A DNA stretch of 64,000 nucleotides from Baylisascaris procyonis. Its lineage: Eukaryota; Nematoda; Chromadorea; Rhabditida; Ascarididae. The DNA is taken from NCBI GenBank assembly GCA_037389465.1, contig JAZARR010000174.1, forward strand, positions 1,674,001-1,738,000, in the 5' to 3' direction. The notes under the pieces are model-generated. The model saw only the letters and a list, made by a program, of their open reading frames with translations. It made no database searches and was not told where the DNA came from. Shown piece by piece: positions 12,420 through 25,793 of the stretch. The position numbers and the translations under genes were made by a program. The stretch's first letter is position 1; every line of letters begins with the position of its first letter.

Positions 12420-12930
12420 CACAGGTTTTCTGAACTTTCCATCGTCTTTAGATTTCTTGTCTGATCGAAGGGTAAATGAATGCTGTCAAAAAGACTCCCC
12501 TGCCGGGAGTCGAACCCGGGTCTCGCACGTGACAGGCGCGGATACTCACCACTATACTACCGAGGACACAGGTTATCCGAACTTTCCATCGTCTTTAGAT
12601 TTCTTGTCTGATCGAAGGGTAAATGAATGTTGTCAAAAATACTCCCCGCCCGGGAATCGAACCCGGGTCTCGCACGTGACAAGCTGGGATACTCACCGCC
12701 ATACTACCGAGGACACAGGTTTTCTGAGCTTGCCATCAACCTTAGATTTCTTGTCTGATCGAAGCGTAAATCAATGTTCTCAAAAAGACCCCCGGCCGGG
12801 AGTCGAACCCGGGTCTCGCACGTGACAGGCGCGGATGCTCACCACTATACTAACGAGGACACAGGTTTTCTGAACTTTCCATCGTCTTTAGATTTCTTGT
12901 CTGATCGAAGGGTAAATGAATGTTGTAACA

Positions 12931-13002
12931 CTCCCCGGCCGGGAATCGAACCCGGGTCTCGCACGTGACAGGCGCGGATACTCACCACTATACTACCGAG
13001 GA
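12931..13002 (-). tRNA. tRNA-Asp-GTC: tRNA-Asp(GTC), consensus copy, no T-run terminator
   Basis: Exact consensus, gtaaca-type flank. It lies in a run of four monomers (12,789-13,288) where no T-run separates neighbouring tRNAs; the next T5 downstream is at 12,786-12,782. It recurs at 26599. Confidence 0.8.
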
Positions 13003-13216
13003 CACAGGTTTTCTGAACTTTCCATCGTCTTTAGATTTCTTGTCTGATCGAAGGGTAAATGAATGTTGTAACACTCCCCGGCCGGGAATCGAACCCGGGT
13101 CTCGCACCTGACAGGCGCGGATACTCACCACTATACTAACGAGGACACAGGTTTTCTGAACTTTCCATCGTCTTTAGATTTCTTGTCTGATCGAAGGGTA
13201 AATGAATGTTGTAACA

Positions 13217-13288
13217 CTCCCCGGCCGGGAATCGAACCCGGGTCTCGCACGTGACAGGCGCGGATACTCACCACTATACTACCGAGGA
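13217..13288 (-). tRNA. tRNA-Asp-GTC: tRNA-Asp(GTC), consensus copy, no T-run terminator
   Basis: Exact consensus, gtaaca-type flank; the promoter-proximal member of the terminatorless run 12,789-13,288. It recurs at 26885. Confidence 0.8.
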
Positions 13289-13943
13289 CACAGGTTTTCT
13301 GTACTTGCCATCAACTTTAGATTTCTCATCGCATGAAAGGGTGAATGAATGTAGTCAAGAAAACTGTTCGGCCGGGAATTGAACCCGGGTCTCGCACGTG
13401 ACAGGCGCGTATACTCACCACTATACTACTGATGACACCGGTTTTCTGAACTTTCCAACGACTTTAGATTTCTTATCGCATCAAAGACTCAATGAATGTT
13501 GTAACACTCCCCGGAAGGGAATGGAACCCGCGTCTCGCACGTGACAGGCGCGGATACTCACCACTATACTACCGAGGACACGGGTTTTCTGTACTTGCCA
13601 TCAACTTTAGATTTCTCATCGCATGAAAGGGTGAATGAATGTAGTCAAGAAAACTATTCGGCCGGGAATTGAACCCGGGTCTCGCACGTGACAGGCGCGT
13701 ATACTCACCACTATACTACTGATGACACCGGTTTTCTGAACTTTCCAAAGACTTTAGATTTCTTATCGGATCAAAGACTCAATGAATGTTGTAACACTCC
13801 CCGGAAGGGAATGGAACCCGCGTCTCGCACGTGGCAAGCTGGGATACTCACCGCCATACTACCGAGGACACAGGTTTTCTGAGCTTGCCTTCAACTTTAG
13901 ATTTCTTGTCTGATCGAAGGGTAAATGAATGTTGTCAAAAAGA

Positions 13944-14015
13944 CTCCCCGGCCGGGAATCGAACCCGGGTCTCGCACGTGACAGGCGCGGATACTCACCA
14001 CTATACTACCGAGGA
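13944..14015 (-). tRNA. tRNA-Asp-GTC: tRNA-Asp(GTC), consensus copy with terminator
   Basis: Exact consensus; T5 stop at 13941-13937. It recurs at 27612. The 3,644-bp partner near 17588 has one change (ggcgtgg). Confidence 0.85.
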
Positions 14016-14670
14016 CACAGGTTTTCTGAACTTTTCATCGTCTTTAGATTTCTTGTCTGATCGAAGGGTAAATGAATGTTGTCAAAAAGACTCCCCGGCC
14101 GGGAATCGAACCCGGGTCTCGCACGTGACAGGCGCGTATACTCACCACTATACTACTGATGACACCGGTTTTCTGAACTTTCCAACGACTTTAGATTTCT
14201 TATCGCATCAAAGACTCAATGAATGTTGTAACACTCCCCGGAAGGGAATGGAACCCGCGTCTCGCACGTGACAGGCGCGGATACTCACCACTATACTACC
14301 GAGGACACAGGTTTTCTGTACTTGCCATCAACTTTAGATTTCTCATCGCATGATAGGGTGAATGAATGTAGTCAAGAAAACTATTCGGCCGGGAATTGAA
14401 CCCGGGTCTCGCACCTGACAGGCGCGTATACTCACCACTATACTACTGATGACACCGGTTTTCTGAACTTTCCAACGACTTTAGATTTCTTATCGGATCA
14501 AAGACTCAATGAATGTTGTAACACTCCCCGGAAGGGAATGGAACCCGCGTCTCGCACGTGGCAAGCTGGGATACTCACCGCCATACTACCGAGGACACAG
14601 GTTTTCTGAGCTTGCCTTCAACTTTAGATTTCTTGTCTGATCGAAGGGTAAATGAATGTTGTCAAAAAGA

Positions 14671-14742
14671 CTCCCCGGCCGGGAATCGAACCCGGGTCTC
14701 GCACGTGACAGGCGCGGATACTCACCACTATACTACCGAGGA
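14671..14742 (-). tRNA. tRNA-Asp-GTC: tRNA-Asp(GTC), consensus copy with terminator
   Basis: Exact consensus; T5 stop at 14668-14664. Identical partners at 18315, 28339 and 31983. Confidence 0.85.
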
Positions 14743-14817
14743 CACAGGTTTTCTGAACTTTTCATCGTCTTTAGATTTCTTGTCTGATCGAAGGTTCAAT
14801 GAATGTTGTCAAAAAGA

Positions 14818-14889
14818 CTCCCCGGCCGGGAATCGAACCCGGGTCTCGCACGTGACAGGCGCGGATACTCACCACTATACTACCGAGGA
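14818..14889 (-). tRNA. tRNA-Asp-GTC: tRNA-Asp(GTC), consensus copy with terminator
   Basis: Exact consensus; T5 stop at 14815-14811. Partners at 18462, 28486 and 32130. The spacer to its left carries the private change aaggttcaat. Confidence 0.85.
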
Positions 14890-17800
14890 CACAGGTTTTC
14901 TGTACTTGCCATCAACTTTAGATTTCTCATCGCATGAAAGGGTGAATGAATGTAGTCAAGAATACTATTCGGCCGGGAATTGAACCCGGGTCTCGCACGT
15001 GACAGGCGCGTATACTCACCACTATACTACTGATGACACCGGTTTTCTGAACTTTCCATCGTCTTTAGATTTCTTGTCTGATCGAAGGGTAAATGAATGT
15101 TGTCAAAAAGACTCCCCGGCCGGGAATCGAACCCGGGTCTCGCACGTGACAGGCGCGGATACTCACCACTAGGCTACCGAGGACACAGGTTTTGTGAACT
15201 TTCCATCGTCTTTAGATTTCTTGTCTGATCGAAGGGGAAACGAATGTTGTCAAAAAGACTCCCCGGCCGGGAATCGAACCCGGGTCTCGCACGTGACAGG
15301 CGCGGACACTCACCACTATACTACCGAGGACACAGGTTTTGTGAACTTGCCATCAACTTTAGATTTCTCATCGGATGAAAGGGTGAATGAATGTAGTCAA
15401 GAAAACTATTCGGCCGGGAATTGAACCCGGTTCTCGCACGCGACAGGCGCGGATACTCACCACTATACTAGTGAGGATATAGGTTTTCAGAACTTTCCAA
15501 CGACTTTAGATTTCTTATCGGATCAAAGACTGAATGAATGTTGTAAGAACACTCCCCGGACGGGAATGGAACCCGGGTCTCGCACGTGACAGACGCGGAT
15601 ACTCACCACTATACTACCGAGGACACAGGTTTTCTGAACTTTCCATCGTCTTTAGATTTCTTGTCGGACCAAAGACTCAATGAATGTTGTAACACTCCCC
15701 GGAAGGGAATGGAACCCGCGTCTCGCACGTGACAAGCTGGGATACTCACCGCCATACTACCGAGGACACAGGTTTTCTGAGCTTGCCATCAACTTTAGAT
15801 TTCTCATCGCATGAAAGGGTGAATGAATGTAGTCAAGAAAACTATTCGGCCGGGAATTGAACCCGGGTCTCGCACGTGACAGGCGCGTATACTCACCACT
15901 ATACTACCGAGGACACAGGTTTTCTGAACTTTCCATCGTCTTTAGATTTCTTGTCTGATCGAAGGGTAAATGAATGTTGTGACACTCCCCGGCGGGGAAT
16001 CGAACCCGGGTCTCGCACGTGACAGGCGCGGATACTCACCGCAATACTACCGAGGACACAGGTTTTCTGAACTTTCCATAGAGTTTAGATTTCTTTTCTG
16101 ATCGAAGGGTAAATCAATGTTGTCAAAAAGACTCCCCGGCCGGGAATGGAACCCGCGTCTCGCACGTGACAGGCTGGGACACTCACCGCCATACTACCGA
16201 GGACACAGGTTTTCTGAACTTTCCATCGACTTTAGATTTCTTGTCTGATCGAAGGGTAAATGAATGTTGTCAAAAAGACTCCCCGGCCGGGAATCGAACC
16301 CAGGTCTCGCACGTGACACTCCGGATACTCACAACTATACTACCGAGGACACAGGTTTTCTGAACTTGCCATCAACTTTAGATTTTCATCGCATGAAAGG
16401 GTGAATGAATGTTGTCAAGAAAACTGTTCGGCCGATAATTGAACCCGGTTCTCGCGCGCGACAGGCGCGGATAGTCACCGCAATACTACCGAGGACACAG
16501 GTTTTCTGAGCATGCCATCAACTTTAGATTTCTTGTCTCATCGAAGGGTAAATGAATGTTGTCAAAAAGACTCCCCGGCCGGGAATCGAACCCGGTTCTC
16601 GCACATGACAGGCGCGGATACTCACCACTATCCTGCTGAGGACACAGGTTTTCTGAACTTTCCAACGACTTTAGATTTCTTGTCGGACCAAAGACTCAAT
16701 GAATGTTGTAACACTCCCCGGAAGCGAATGGAACCCGCGTCTCGCACGTGACAGGCGCGGATACTCACCACTATACTACCGAGGACACAGGTTTTCTGAA
16801 ATTTCCATCGTCTTTAGATTTCTTGTCTGATCGAAGAGTAAATGAATGTTGTCAAAAAGACTCCCCGGCCGGGAATCGAACCCGGGTTTCGCACGTGACA
16901 GGCGCGGATACTCACCACTATACTACCGAGGAAACAGGTTTTCTGTACTTGCCATCAACTTTAGATTTCTCATCGCATGAAAGGGTGAATGAATGTAGTC
17001 AAGAAAACTGTTCGGCCGGGAATTGAACCCGGGTCTCGCACGTGACAGGCGCGTATACTCACCACTATACTACTGATGACACCGGTTTTCTGAACTTTCC
17101 AACGACTTTAGATTTCTTATCGCATCAAAGACTCAATGAATGTTGTAACACTCCCCGGAAGGGAATGGAACCCGCGTCTCGCACGTGACAGGCGCGGATA
17201 CTCACCACTATACTACCGAGGACACAGGTTTTCTGTACTTGCCATCAACTTTAGATTTCTCATCGCATGAAAGGGTGAATGAATGTAGTCAAGAAAACTA
17301 TTCGGCCAGGAATTGAACCCGGGTCTCGCACGTGACAGGCGCGTATACTCACCACTATACTACTGATGACACCGGTTTTCTGAACTTTCCAAAGACTTTA
17401 GATTTCTTATCGGATCAAAGACTCAATGAATGTTGTAACACTCCCCGGAAGGGAATGGAACCCGCGTCTCGCACGTGGCAAGCTGGGATACTCACCGCCA
17501 TACTACCGAGGACACAGGTTTTCTGAGCTTGCCTTCAACTTTAGATTTCTTGTCTGATCGAAGGGTAAATGAATGTTGTCAAAAAGACTCCCCGGCCGGG
17601 AATCGAACCCGGGTCTCGCACGTGACAGGCGTGGATACTCACCACTATACTACCGAGGACACAGGTTTTCTGAACTTTTCATCGTCTTTAGATTTCTTGT
17701 CTGATCGAAGGGTAAATGAATGTTGTCAAAAAGACTCCCCGGCCGGGAATCGAACCCGGGTCTCGCACGTGACAGGCGCGTATACTCACCACTATACTAC

Positions 17801-18314
17801 TGATGACACCGGTTTTCTGAACTTTCCAACGACTTTAGATTTCTTATCGCATCAAAGACTCAATGAATGTTGTAACACTCCCCGGAAGGGAATGGAACCC
17901 GCGTCTCGCACGTGACAGGCGCGGATACTCACCACTATACTACCGAGGACACAGGTTTTCTGTACTTGCCATCAACTTTAGATTTCTCATCGCATGATAG
18001 GGTGAATGAATGTAGTCAAGAAAACTATTCGGCCGGGAATTGAACCCGGGTCTCGCACGTGACAGGCGCGTATACTCACCACTATACTACTGATGACACC
18101 GGTTTTCTGAACTTTCCAACGACTTTAGATTTCTTATCGGATCAAAGACTCAATGAATGTTGTAACACTCCCCGGAAGGGAATGGAACCCGCGTCTCGCA
18201 CGTGGCAAGCTGGGATACTCACCGCCATACTACCGAGGACACAGGTTTTCTGAGCTTGCCTTCAACTTTAGATTTCTTGTCTGATCGAAGGGTAAATGAA
18301 TGTTGTCAAAAAGA

Positions 18315-18386
18315 CTCCCCGGCCGGGAATCGAACCCGGGTCTCGCACGTGACAGGCGCGGATACTCACCACTATACTACCGAGGA
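18315..18386 (-). tRNA. tRNA-Asp-GTC: tRNA-Asp(GTC), consensus copy with terminator
   Basis: Exact consensus; T5 stop at 18312-18308. Partner of 14671 at 3,644 bp. Confidence 0.85.
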
Positions 18387-18461
18387 CACAGGTTTTCTGA
18401 ACTTTTCATCGTCTTTAGATTTCTTGTCTGATCGAAGGTTCAATGAATGTTGTCAAAAAGA

Positions 18462-18533
18462 CTCCCCGGCCGGGAATCGAACCCGGGTCTCGCACGTGAC
18501 AGGCGCGGATACTCACCACTATACTACCGAGGA
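18462..18533 (-). tRNA. tRNA-Asp-GTC: tRNA-Asp(GTC), consensus copy with terminator
   Basis: Exact consensus; T5 stop at 18459-18455. Partner of 14818 at 3,644 bp. Confidence 0.85.
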
Positions 18534-21500
18534 CACAGGTTTTCTGTACTTGCCATCAACTTTAGATTTCTCATCGCATGAAAGGGTGAATGAATGTAGT
18601 CAAGAATACTATTCGGCCGGGAATTGAACCCGGGTCTCGCACGTGACAGGCGCGTATACTCACCATTATACTACTGATGACACCGGTTTTCTGAACTTTC
18701 CATCGTCTTTAGATTTCTTGTCTGATCGAAGGGTAAATGAATGTTGTCAAAAAGACTCCCCGGCCGGGAATCGAACCCGGGTCTCGCACGTGACAGGCGC
18801 GGATACTCACCACTAGGCTACCGAGGACACAGGTTTTCTGAACTTTCCATCGTCTTTAGATTTCTTGTCTGATCGAAGGGGAAACGAATGTTGTCAAAAA
18901 GACTCCCCGGCCGGGAATCGAACCCGGGTCTCGCACGTGACAGGCGCGGACACTCACCACTATACTACCGAGGACACAGGTTTTGTGAACTTGCCATGAA
19001 CTTTAGATTTCTCATCGGATGAAAGGGTGAATGAATGTAGTCAAGAAAACTATTCGGCCGGGAATTGAACCCGGTTCTCGCACGCGACAGGCGCGGATAC
19101 TCACCACTATACTAGTGAGGACATAGGTTTTCAGAACTTTCCAACGACTTTAGATTTCTTATCGGATCAAAGACTGAATGAATGTTGTAAGAACACTCCC
19201 CGGACGGGAATGGAACCCGGGTCTCGCACGTGACAGACGCGGATACTCACCACTACACTACTGATGACACCGGTTTTCTGAACTTTCCAACGACTTTAGA
19301 TTTCTTGTCGGACCAAACACTCAATGAATGTTGTAACACTCCCCGGAAGGGAATGGAACCCGCGTGTCGCACGTAAAAGGCCGGGATACTCACTGCCATA
19401 CCACCGAGGACACAGGTTTTCTGAACTTTCCATCGTCTTTAGGTTTCTTGTCCGATCGAAGGGCAAATGAATGTTGTCAAAAAGACTCCCCGGCCGGGAA
19501 TCGAACCCGGGTCTCGAACGTGACAGGCGCGTATACTCACCACTATACTACTGATGACACCGGTTTTCTGAACTTTCCAACGACTTTAGATTTCTTGTCG
19601 GATCAAAGACTCAATGAATGTTGTAACACTCCCCGGAAGGGAATGGAACCCGCGTCTCGCACGTGGCAAGCTGGGATAGTCACCGCCATACTACCGAGGA
19701 CACAGGTTTTCTGAGCTTGCCTTGAACTTTAGATTTCTTGTCTGATCGAAGGGTAAATGAATGTTGTCAAAAAGACTCCCCGGCGGGGAGTCGAACCCGG
19801 GTCTCGCACGTGACAGGCGCGGATACTCACCACTATGCTACCGAGGACACAGGTTTTCTGAACTTTCCATCGTCTTTAGATTTCTTGTCTGATCGGAGGG
19901 TAAATGAATGTTGTCAAAAAGACTCCCCGGCCGGGAATCGAACCCGGGTCCCGCACGTGACAGGCGCGTATACTCACCACTATACTACTGATGACATCGG
20001 TTTTCTGAACTTTCCAACGACTTTAGATTTCTTGTCGGATCAAAGACTCAATGAATGTTGTAACACTCCCGGAAGGGAATGGAACCCGCGTCTCGCACGT
20101 GACAAGCGCGGATACTCACCACTATACTACCGAGGACACAGGTTTTCTGAACTTGATATCAACTCTAGATTTTCATCGCAAGAAAGGGTGAATGAATGTA
20201 GTCAAGAAAACTATTCGGCCGGGAAATGAAGCGGTTCTCGCACGCGACAGGCGCGGATACTCACCACTATCCTACTGAGGACACAGGTTTTCTGAACTTT
20301 CCAACGACTTTAGATTTCTTGTCGGACCAAAGACTCAATGAATGTTGTAACACTACCCGGAAGGGAATGGAACCCGCGTCTCGCACGTGACAAGCTGGGA
20401 TACTCACCGCCATACTACCGAGGGCACAGGTTTTCTGAGCTTGCCATCAACTTTAGACTTCTTGTCTCATCGAAGGGTAAATGAATGTTGTAACACTCCC
20501 CGGCCGGGAATCGAACCCGGGTCTCGTACGTGACATGCGCGGATACTCACCACTATACTACCGAGGACACAGGTTTTCTGAACTTTCCTTCGTCTTTAGA
20601 TTTCTTGTCTGATCGAAGGGTAAATGAATGTTGTCAAAAAGACCCCCAGCCGGGAATCGAACCCGGGTCTCGCACATGACAGGCGCGCATGCTCACCACT
20701 ATACTACTGATGACACCGGTTTTCTGAACTTTCCAACGACTTTAGATTTCTTATCGGATGAAAGACTCAATGAATGTTGTAACACTCCCCGGAAGTAAAT
20801 GGAACCCGCGTCTCGCACGTGACAAGCTGGGATACTCACCGCCATACTACCGAGGACACAGGTTTTCTGAGCTTGCCATCAACTTTAGATTTCTTGTCTG
20901 ATCGAAGGGTAAATGAATGTTGTCAAAAGGACTCCCCGGCCGGGAGTCGAACACGGGTCTCGCACGTGACAGGCGCGGATACTCACCACTATACTACCGA
21001 GGACACAGGTTTTCTGAACTTTCCATCGTCTTTAGATTTCTTGTCTGATCGAAGGGTAAATGAATGTTGTAACACTCCCGGAAGGGAATGGAACCCGCGT
21101 CTCGCACGTGACAAGCGCGGATACTCACCACTATACTACCGAGGACACAGGTTTTCTGAACTTGATATCAACTCTAGATTTTCATCGCAAGAAAGGGTGA
21201 ATGAATGTAGTCAAGAAAACTATTCGGCCGGGAAATGAAGCCGGTTCTCGCACGCGACAGGCGCGGATACTCACCACTATACTAGTGAGGACATAGGTTT
21301 TCTGAACTTTACAACGACTTTAGATTGCTTATGGGATCAAAGACTCAATGAATGTTGTAACACTCCCCGGAAGGGAATGGAACCCGCGTCTCGCACGTGA
21401 CAAGCTGGGATACTCACCGCCATACTACCGAGGACACAGGTTTTCTGAGCTTCCCATCAACTTTAGATTTCTTGCCTGATCGAAGGGTAAATGAATGCTG

Positions 21501-22808
21501 TCAAAAAGACTCCCCTGCCGGGAGTCGAACCCGGGTCTCGCACGTGACAGGCGCGGATACTCACCACTATACTACCGAGGACACAGGTTTTCTGAACTTT
21601 GCATCGTCTTTAGATTTCTTGTCTCATCGAAGGGTAAATGAATGTTGTCAAAAATACTCCCCGGCCGGGAATCGAACCCGGGTCTCGCACGTGACAGGCG
21701 CGGATACTCACCACTATACTAACGAGGAGACAGGTTTAATGAACTTTCCATCGTCTATAGACTTCTTGTCTGATCGAAGGGTAAATGAATGTTGTCAAAA
21801 AGACTCCCCGGCCGGGAATCGAACCCGGTTCTCGCACGTGACGGGCGCGGATACTCACAACTATCCTACTGAGGACACAGGTTTTCTGAACTTTCCAACG
21901 ACTTTAGATTTCTTGTCGGACCAAAGACTCAATGAATGTTGTAACACTACCCGGAAGGGAATGGAACCCGCGTCTCGCACGTGACAGGCTGGGATACTCA
22001 CCGCCATACTACCGAGGGCACAGGTTTTCTGAGCTTGCCATCAACTTTAGATTTCTTGTCTCATCGAAGGGTAAATAAATGTTGTAACACTCCCCGGCCG
22101 GGAATCGAACCCGGGTTTCGCACGTGACAATCGCGGATACTCACCACTATACTACCGAGGACACAGGTTTTCTGAACTTTCCATCTTCTTTAGATTTCTT
22201 GTCTGATCGAAGGGTAAATGAATGTTGTAACACTCCGCGGCCGGGAATCGAACCCGGGTCTCGCACATGACAGGCGCGGATACTCACCACTATACTAACG
22301 AGGACACAGGTTTCCTGAACTTTCCAACGACTTTAGATTTCTTGTCGGACCAAACACTCAATGAATGTTGTAACACTCCCCGGAAGGGAATGGAACCCGC
22401 GTATCGCACGTGACAGGCCGGGATACTCACTGCCATACCACCGAGGACACAGGTTTTCTGAGCTTGCCATCAACCTTAGATTTCTTGTCTCATCGAAGGG
22501 TAAATGAAAGTTGTAACACTCCCCGGCCGGAAATCGAACCGGGGTCTCGCACGTGACAGCCGCGGATACTCACCACTATACTACTGATGACACCGGTTTT
22601 CTGAACTTTCCAACGACTTTAGATTTCTTATCGGATCAAAGACTCAATGAATGTTGTAACACTCCCCGGAAGTAAATGGAACCCGGGTCTCGCACGTGAC
22701 AGGCGCGGATACTCACCACTATACTACCGAGGACACAGGTTTTCTGAACTTTCCATCGTCTTTAGATTTCCTGTCTGATCGAAGGGTAAATGAATGTTGT
22801 CAAAAAGA

Positions 22809-22880
22809 CTCCCCGGCCGGGAATCGAACCCGGGTCTCGCACGTGACAGGCGCGGATACTCACCACTATACTACCGAGGA
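22809..22880 (-). tRNA. tRNA-Asp-GTC: tRNA-Asp(GTC), consensus copy with terminator
   Basis: Exact consensus; T5 stop at 22806-22802. Block 2 partner of 9141. Confidence 0.85.
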
Positions 22881-23832
22881 CACAGGTTTTCTGAACTTTC
22901 CATCGTCTTTAGATTTCTTGTCTGATCGAAGGGTAAATGAATGTTGTGAAAAAGACTCCGCGGCCGGGAATCGAACCCCGGTCTCGCACGTGACAGGCGC
23001 GGATACTCACCACTATACTACCGAGGACACAGGTTTTCTGAACTTTCCATCGTCTTTAGATTTCTTGTTTGATCGAAGGGCAAATGAATGTTGTCAAAAA
23101 GACTCCCCGGCCGGGAATCGAACCCGGGTCTCGCACGTGACAAGCTGGGATACTCACCGCCATACTACCGAGGACACAGGTTTTCTGAGCTTGCCATCAA
23201 CTTTAGATTTCTTGCCTGATCGAAGGGTAAATGAATGCTGTCAAAAAGACTCCCCTGCCGGGAGTCGAACCCGGGTCTCGCACGTGACAGGCGCGGATAC
23301 TCACCACTATACTACCGAGGACACAGGTTTTCTGAGCTTGCCATCAACTTTAGATTTCTTGCCTGATCGAAGGGTAAATGAATGCTGTCAAAAAGATTCC
23401 CCTGCCGGGAGTCGAACCCGGGTCTCGCACGTGACAGGCGCGGATACTCACCACCATACTACCGAGGACACAGGTTATCTGAACTTTCCATCGTCTTTAG
23501 ATTTCTTGTCTGATCGAAGGGTAAATGAATGTTGTCAAAAATACTCCCCGCCCGGGAATCGAACCCGGGTCTCGCACGTGACAAGCTGGGATACTCACCG
23601 CCATACTACCGAGGACACAGGTTTTCTGAGCTTGCCATCAACTTTAGATTTCTTGTCTGATCGAAGCGTAAATCAATGTTCTCAAAAAGACCCCCGGCCG
23701 GGAGTCGAACCCGGGTCTTGCACGTGACAGGCGCGGATGCTCACCACTATACTAACGAGGACACAGGTTTTCTGAACTTTCCATCGTCTTCAGATTTCTT
23801 GTCTGATCGAAGGGTAAATGAATGTTGTAACA

Positions 23833-23904
23833 CTCCCCGGCCGGGAATCGAACCCGGGTCTCGCACGTGACAGGCGCGGATACTCACCACTATACTACCG
23901 AGGA
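23833..23904 (-). tRNA. tRNA-Asp-GTC: tRNA-Asp(GTC), consensus copy, no T-run terminator
   Basis: Exact consensus, gtaaca-type flank. Block 2 partner of 10165; the spacers on both sides carry block 2 differences. Confidence 0.8.
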
Positions 23905-25284
23905 CACAGGTTTTCTGTACTTGCCATCAACTTTGGATTTCTCATCGCATGAAAGGGTGAATGAATGTAGTCAAGAAAACTGTTCGGCCGGGAATTGAAC
24001 CCGGGTCTCGCACGTGACAGGCGCGTATACTCACCACTATACTACTGATGACACCGGTTTTCTGAACTTTCCAACGACTTTAGATTTCTTATCGCATCAA
24101 AGACTCAATGAATGTTGTAACACTCCCCGGAAGGGAATGGAACCCGCGTCCCGCACGTGACAGGCGCGGATACTCACCACTATACTACCGAGGACACAGG
24201 TTTTCTGTACTTGCCATCAACTTTAGATTTCTCATCGCATGAAAGGGTGAATGAATGTGGTCAAGAAAACTATTCGGCCGGGAATTGAACCCGGGTCTCG
24301 CACGTGACAGGCGCGTATACTCACCACTATACTACTGATGACACCGGTTTTCTGAACTTTCCAACGACTTTAGATTTCTTATCGGATCAAAGACTCAATG
24401 AATGTTGTAACACTCCCCGGAAGGGAATGGAACACGCGTCTCGCACGTGGCAAGCTGGGATACTCACCGCCATACTACCGAGGACACAGGTTTTCTGAGC
24501 TTGCCTTCAACTTTAGATTTCTTGTCTGATCGAAGGGTAAATGAATGTTGTCAAAAGGACTCCCCGGCCGGGAATCGAACCCGGGGGTCGCACGTGACAG
24601 GCGCGTATACTCACCACTATACTACTGATGACACCGGTTTTCTGAACTTTCCAACGACTTTAGATTTCTTGTCGGATCAAAGACTCAATGAATGTTGTAA
24701 CACTCCCGGAAGGGAATGGAACCCGCGTCTCGCACGTGACAAGCGCGGATACTCACCACTATACTACCGAGGACACAGGTTTTCTGAACTTGATTTCAAC
24801 TCTAGATTTTCATCGCAAGAAAGGGTGAATGAATGTAGTCAAGAAAACTATTCGGCCGGGAAATGAAGCCGGTTCTCGCACGCGACAGGCGCGGATACTC
24901 ACCACTATACTAGTGAGGACATAGGTTTTCTGAACTTTCCAACGACTTTAGATTTCTTATCGGATCAAAGACTCAATGAATGTTGTAACACTCCCCGGAA
25001 GGGAATGGAACCCGCGTCTCGCACGTGGCAAGCTGGGATAGTCACCGCCATACTACCGAGGACACAGGTTTTCTGAGCTTGCCTTCAACTTTAGATTTCT
25101 TGTCTGATCGAAGGGTAAATGAATGTTGTCAAAAAGGCTCCCCGGCGGGGAGTCGAACCCGGGTCTCGCACGTGACAGGCGCGGATACTCACCACTGTAC
25201 TACCGAGGACACAGGTTTTCTGAACTTTCCATCGTCTTTAGATTTCTTGTCTGATCGAAGGGTAAATGAATGTTGTCAAAAAGA

Positions 25285-25356
25285 CTCCCCGGCCGGGAAT
25301 CGAACCCGGGTCTCGCACGTGACAGGCGCGGATACTCACCACTATACTACCGAGGA
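25285..25356 (-). tRNA. tRNA-Asp-GTC: tRNA-Asp(GTC), consensus copy with terminator
   Basis: Exact consensus; T5 stop at 25282-25278. Block 2 partner of 11617. Confidence 0.85.
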
Positions 25357-25721
25357 CACAGGTTTTCTGTACTTGCCATCAACTTTAGATTTCTCATCGC
25401 ATGAAAGGGTGAATGAATGTAGTCAAGAAAACTATTCGGCCGGGAATTGAACCCGGGTCTCGCACGTGACAGGCGCGTATACTCACCACTATACTACTGA
25501 TGACACCGGTTTTCTGAACTTTCCAACGACTTTAGATTTCTTATCGGATCAAAGACTCAATGAATGTTGTAACACTCCCCGGAAGTAAATGGAACCCGCG
25601 TCTCGCACGTGACAAGCTGGGATACTCACCGCCATACTACCGAGGACACAGGTTTTCTGAGCTTGCCATCAACTTTAGATTTCTTGTCTGATCGAAGGGT
25701 AAATGAATGTTGTCAAAAAGA

Positions 25722-25793
25722 CTCCCCGGCCGGGAATCGAACCCGGGTCTCGCACGTGACAGGCGCGGATACTCACCACTATACTACCGAGGA
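25722..25793 (-). tRNA. tRNA-Asp-GTC: tRNA-Asp(GTC), consensus copy with terminator
   Basis: Exact consensus; T5 stop at 25719-25715. Block 2 partner of 12054, first of three consecutive perfect copies. Confidence 0.85.

Larger units (their letters stand above)
13217..15595. repeat. 2.4-kb segment repeated at 3,644-bp spacing, copy a
   Basis: Units at 13,688, 13,831, 14,558, 14,818, 15,112 and 15,259 recur at 17,332, 17,475, 18,202, 18,462, 18,756 and 18,903, always 3,644 bp away. The rare ctaggctaccgagga D-arm variant and the ggaca anticodon-flank variant are shared. The segment is carried again in the second large block at 26,885-29,263. Confidence 0.85.
16861..19239. repeat. 2.4-kb segment repeated at 3,644-bp spacing, copy b
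   Basis: Partner of 13,217-15,595; its right edge coincides with the junction of the two 13.7-kb blocks. It recurs at 30,529-32,907 in the second block. About 1.27 kb of other monomers separates the two segments, so this is not a simple tandem duplication. Confidence 0.85.
5575..19242. repeat. Higher-order repeat block, copy 1 (13,668 bp)
   Basis: This block of about 94 monomers repeats at an offset of exactly 13,668 bp. Many landmarks match at that offset: 9141 and 22809, 12054 and 25722, 14818 and 28486, and the rare TTT-anticodon unit at 5671 and 19339. The left breakpoint falls inside a tRNA unit, where atactcaccactacactac begins to match the start of copy 2. That is what unequal exchange between misaligned tRNA monomers would produce. 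The block contains the densest group of consensus tRNA genes (9.1-14.9 kb). Confidence 0.9.
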
